The notes below the pieces were generated by a model that saw only the letters and a list, made by a program, of their open reading frames with translations, searched no databases and was not told where the DNA came from. From Candidatus Bathyarchaeota archaeon (GTDB taxonomy: Archaea > Thermoproteota > Bathyarchaeia > TCS64), in the NCBI GenBank assembly GCA_014730055.1, contig WJIV01000288.1, positions 1-7,057 on the forward strand: a stretch of DNA of 7,057 bases, given 5' to 3'. This document shows, piece after piece, positions 5,363 to 7,057 of this stretch. The position numbers were made by a program, and so were the translations under genes. Positions within the stretch are counted from its first letter, which is position 1. Each line of letters begins with the position of its first letter.

Positions 5363-6979
5363 ATGTTCAACTTCAAGGCACATCAAAAAATTTTCGATAT
5401 AGGAGATGTCAAGATTGGGGGACTACCAGGGGTAAATCCCACAGTAATGATAGGAAGTATATTTTACAAAAACGACCCTCTGATTACGAGCAAAAAGAGA
5501 GGTAGCTTCGACCGTGATGCGGCTCATGACTTAATCAATGATGTAGAGGAGATATCAAGAAAGACGGGGCTGCCATTTATGCTGGATGTGGTGTGCTCTG
5601 TTGATGAAGCGGTAGAAGACTACTTAGCTTGGGCAGCTGACTCGACGAACGCGCCAATCCTCTTAGACGCTGTATCAAATGAGGCAGCATTACGAGGCTT
5701 GGAATATGTTGAAGAACAGAAATTACTTGAGAGAACTGTATTCAACTCATTAAACAAAGCAACACCTGAGACCATATATGATAAGATCAAGGAAGTCGGC
5801 CTAGAATCGGCAATAATCCTAACTTATAGTAATACCGCTGTAACTTCCTCATCACAAAGGGTAGAACTATTGAGGCCACTGATAAAAAAAGCTGAATCAG
5901 TGGGCATAAGCAAACCACTCGTGGATACATTTGTCATGGATGTCCCAACACTAGGTTTAGCAAGTAAGGCTTTACAAATAGTAAAAGACAAATATGGATT
6001 GCCTGTGGGCTATGGGGCACACAATGCAATCGGATCTTGGACTACGTTGAAGAAACAGGGAAACCAGATTATAGGCACAGCTTGTGCGACGATTGTAAAT
6101 GCGTTACCTGCTGTCCTAGGGGCTGATTTCATAATATACGGTCCTCTTAAAAGTGCTAGTTATATCTTCCCGGCTGTAAGTGTAGTTGATACTGCCTTTG
6201 GCCAACTTGTTATAGAGGAAGGTGGAAAACTTGATACATTGCATCCTCGTTTCAAATTATCAGCAAGTATCGGTAAGAATGAATATTTGACAGATAATGA
6301 AAAAATCCAAGATGAAATTGATGAGATCCGATTCGCAATAAAAACCCATAACTCTGTTAATGCGAGAACTGCTACAGAGAGAGCTATAACTAAAGGTATA
6401 TCTCCGGTCACGGTAATCGAGGAAGGAATAACTAGAGAGCTTAGGAGGATTGGTGAAGCATATGAAAGAGGGGGAATTTGGTTTACAGATCTCGTTTCTG
6501 CGGCTGAAACAGTTAGAGCGGCTATGGAAATAATTGAACCAGAGATTGAGACGAGAGACGAGAGAATCAAGTCGTTGGGAACCTACCTAATTGGTACAGT
6601 TCACGGTGACATCCACGATATTGGTAAGAACATTGTTACTATGCTCCTAAGAGCAAATGGGTTTAGGGTTATAGACCTCGGTGTTAATGTTAGTACAAGT
6701 GAATTTGTTGAAGCAGTGAGGGAACATGAACCGGATATTCTTGGAATGAGTGCATTATTGACAACAACTCTCAAAGAACTAAGAAAAGTTGTTGAAGCCT
6801 TGGAGAGAGAAGGGCTTAGAGACAAAGTTAAGATCATAATTGGTGGGGCAGCCACAAGTAGTGAACTGGCTGATGAGTTAAGCGTGGATGCATATGCTGA
6901 GAACGCTTTGGATGGAGTAAAGATCGCTATAGAGCTTATGGAGAAATCTAACGAATCTTACAGTACCTCTGATCCTTAA
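5363..6979 (+). CDS. MtrH-type methyltransferase fused to an MtbC-like corrinoid protein
   Basis: A 538-residue two-part protein in one uninterrupted frame. Residues 1-300 match the full length of MtrH, the subunit that transfers a methyl group between methyl-tetrahydromethanopterin and cobalamin: FKAHQKIFDIGDVKIGG (4-20), GSIFYKNDPL (31-40), RGSFDRDAAHDLIND (46-60), the LLDAVS strand (100-105), FNSLNKATPE (127-136) and LPVGYGAHNAIGSW (213-226). Residues of about 315-400 form the helical cap of a methyltransferase corrinoid protein. Residues 405-530 form the B12-binding Rossmann domain, with GTVHGDIHDIGKNIV (411-425, intact DxHxxG with H418 as lower cobalt ligand), GMSALLTTT (461-469) and IIIGGAA (491-497). 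It is predicted soluble, moving methyl groups between a pterin and its own tethered cobalamin. MtrH normally works with the membrane-bound MtrA; no other mtr gene or substrate methyltransferase lies here. ATG 5363 has only a weak AGG eight bases upstream and a faint AT box near 5332-5339. Confidence 0.9.
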   Translation: MFNFKAHQKIFDIGDVKIGGLPGVNPTVMIGSIFYKNDPLITSKKRGSFDRDAAHDLINDVEEISRKTGLPFMLDVVCSVDEAVEDYLAWAADSTNAPILLDAVSNEAALRGLEYVEEQKLLERTVFNSLNKATPETIYDKIKEVGLESAIILTYSNTAVTSSSQRVELLRPLIKKAESVGISKPLVDTFVMDVPTLGLASKALQIVKDKYGLPVGYGAHNAIGSWTTLKKQGNQIIGTACATIVNALPAVLGADFIIYGPLKSASYIFPAVSVVDTAFGQLVIEEGGKLDTLHPRFKLSASIGKNEYLTDNEKIQDEIDEIRFAIKTHNSVNARTATERAITKGISPVTVIEEGITRELRRIGEAYERGGIWFTDLVSAAETVRAAMEIIEPEIETRDERIKSLGTYLIGTVHGDIHDIGKNIVTMLLRANGFRVIDLGVNVSTSEFVEAVREHEPDILGMSALLTTTLKELRKVVEALEREGLRDKVKIIIGGAATSSELADELSVDAYAENALDGVKIAIELMEKSNESYSTSDP

Positions 6980-7057
6980 CCACGAGTACAGGAACCGTGC
7001 AGCTCTCGACAATATCACGACTTACGCTACCCAACATCCAGGTTGCTACCCCGCTTC
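6948..7057 (-). CDS. Universal stress protein family, C-terminal fragment (gene continues past the window)
   Basis: The minus strand reads open from 7057 to a TAG at 6950-6948 and encodes a tail containing MLGSVSRDIVESCTVPVLVV, then KDQRYCKIR. The LGSVS...IV....PVLVV pattern is the C-terminal signature of UspA-type nucleotide-binding proteins, in which the glycine-serine segment contacts the nucleotide phosphates and the last strand supports dimerisation. The start and most of the protein lie beyond 7057, so its ATP-binding class cannot be judged. The gene converges on the MtrH-corrinoid fusion and its last 32 bases overlap that gene's 3' end, so neither can have a terminator between them. 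The assignment rests on about 35 residues but the motif is distinctive. Confidence 0.75.
   Translation of the reverse strand, partial: SGVATWMLGSVSRDIVESCTVPVLVVKDQRYCKIR

Noticed and set aside
6160..6570. Minus-strand open frame of 136 codons inside the fusion gene
   Set aside because: It is antisense to the domain junction and cap region. The serine/isoleucine-rich translation looks like a reverse complement, not a protein family.

Overview
The window looks archaeal. Intergenic stretches carry AT-rich, TATA-like boxes about 25-29 bases upstream of start codons, with no Shine-Dalgarno sequence between box and start, which is the layout of leaderless archaeal transcripts. The gene content agrees: a PAC2-family (proteasome assembly chaperone-like) protein, an archaeal-type L-aspartate dehydrogenase, and an MtrH-type (tetrahydromethanopterin methyltransferase) domain fused to a corrinoid protein. 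Moderate GC with AT-rich spacers, and a C1 corrinoid methyltransferase outside any visible mtr operon, suggest an uncultivated anaerobic lineage, for example Bathyarchaeia-like or another TACK/Asgard group. That placement is an inference; no marker gene here fixes the taxon.

Layout. An M20D amidohydrolase of the AbgB type fills 6-1454 (+). An AT-rich convergent spacer follows (1455-1836), with three tandem 20-base repeat units, a degenerate outlying copy, and a hairpin. On the minus strand lie a small TIGR04076-like cysteine-containing protein (1837-2142, probable true start nearer 2109) and, just upstream of it, a 429-residue major facilitator transporter (2173-3462). The transporter is divergent from a PAC2-family gene (3543-4274, +), with back-to-back promoters between them. 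The 180-base gap after PAC2 holds a candidate 27-residue single-span membrane microprotein on the minus strand (4296-4379). Next on the plus strand come L-aspartate dehydrogenase (4455-5300) and a 538-residue MtrH-corrinoid protein fusion (5363-6979). Its last 32 bases overlap the 3' end of a convergent universal stress protein gene that leaves the window at 7057.

How the parts may work together. The most informative gene is the fusion. Its N-terminal TIM-barrel is homologous to MtrH, which moves methyl groups between tetrahydromethanopterin and a cobalamin. Its C-terminal part is a complete MtbC/MtaC-like corrinoid carrier with an intact DxHxxG motif. One polypeptide would therefore hold both the pterin-dependent methyltransferase and its cobalamin carrier, a soluble alternative to the membrane Mtr complex. 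A partner that loads or unloads the methyl group is not in this window. Aspartate dehydrogenase would supply iminoaspartate for NAD synthesis. It sits 62 bases upstream on the same strand and may be co-transcribed, but no shared pathway is evident. The amidohydrolase, transporter, PAC2 and TIGR04076 genes look like separate housekeeping or accessory units.
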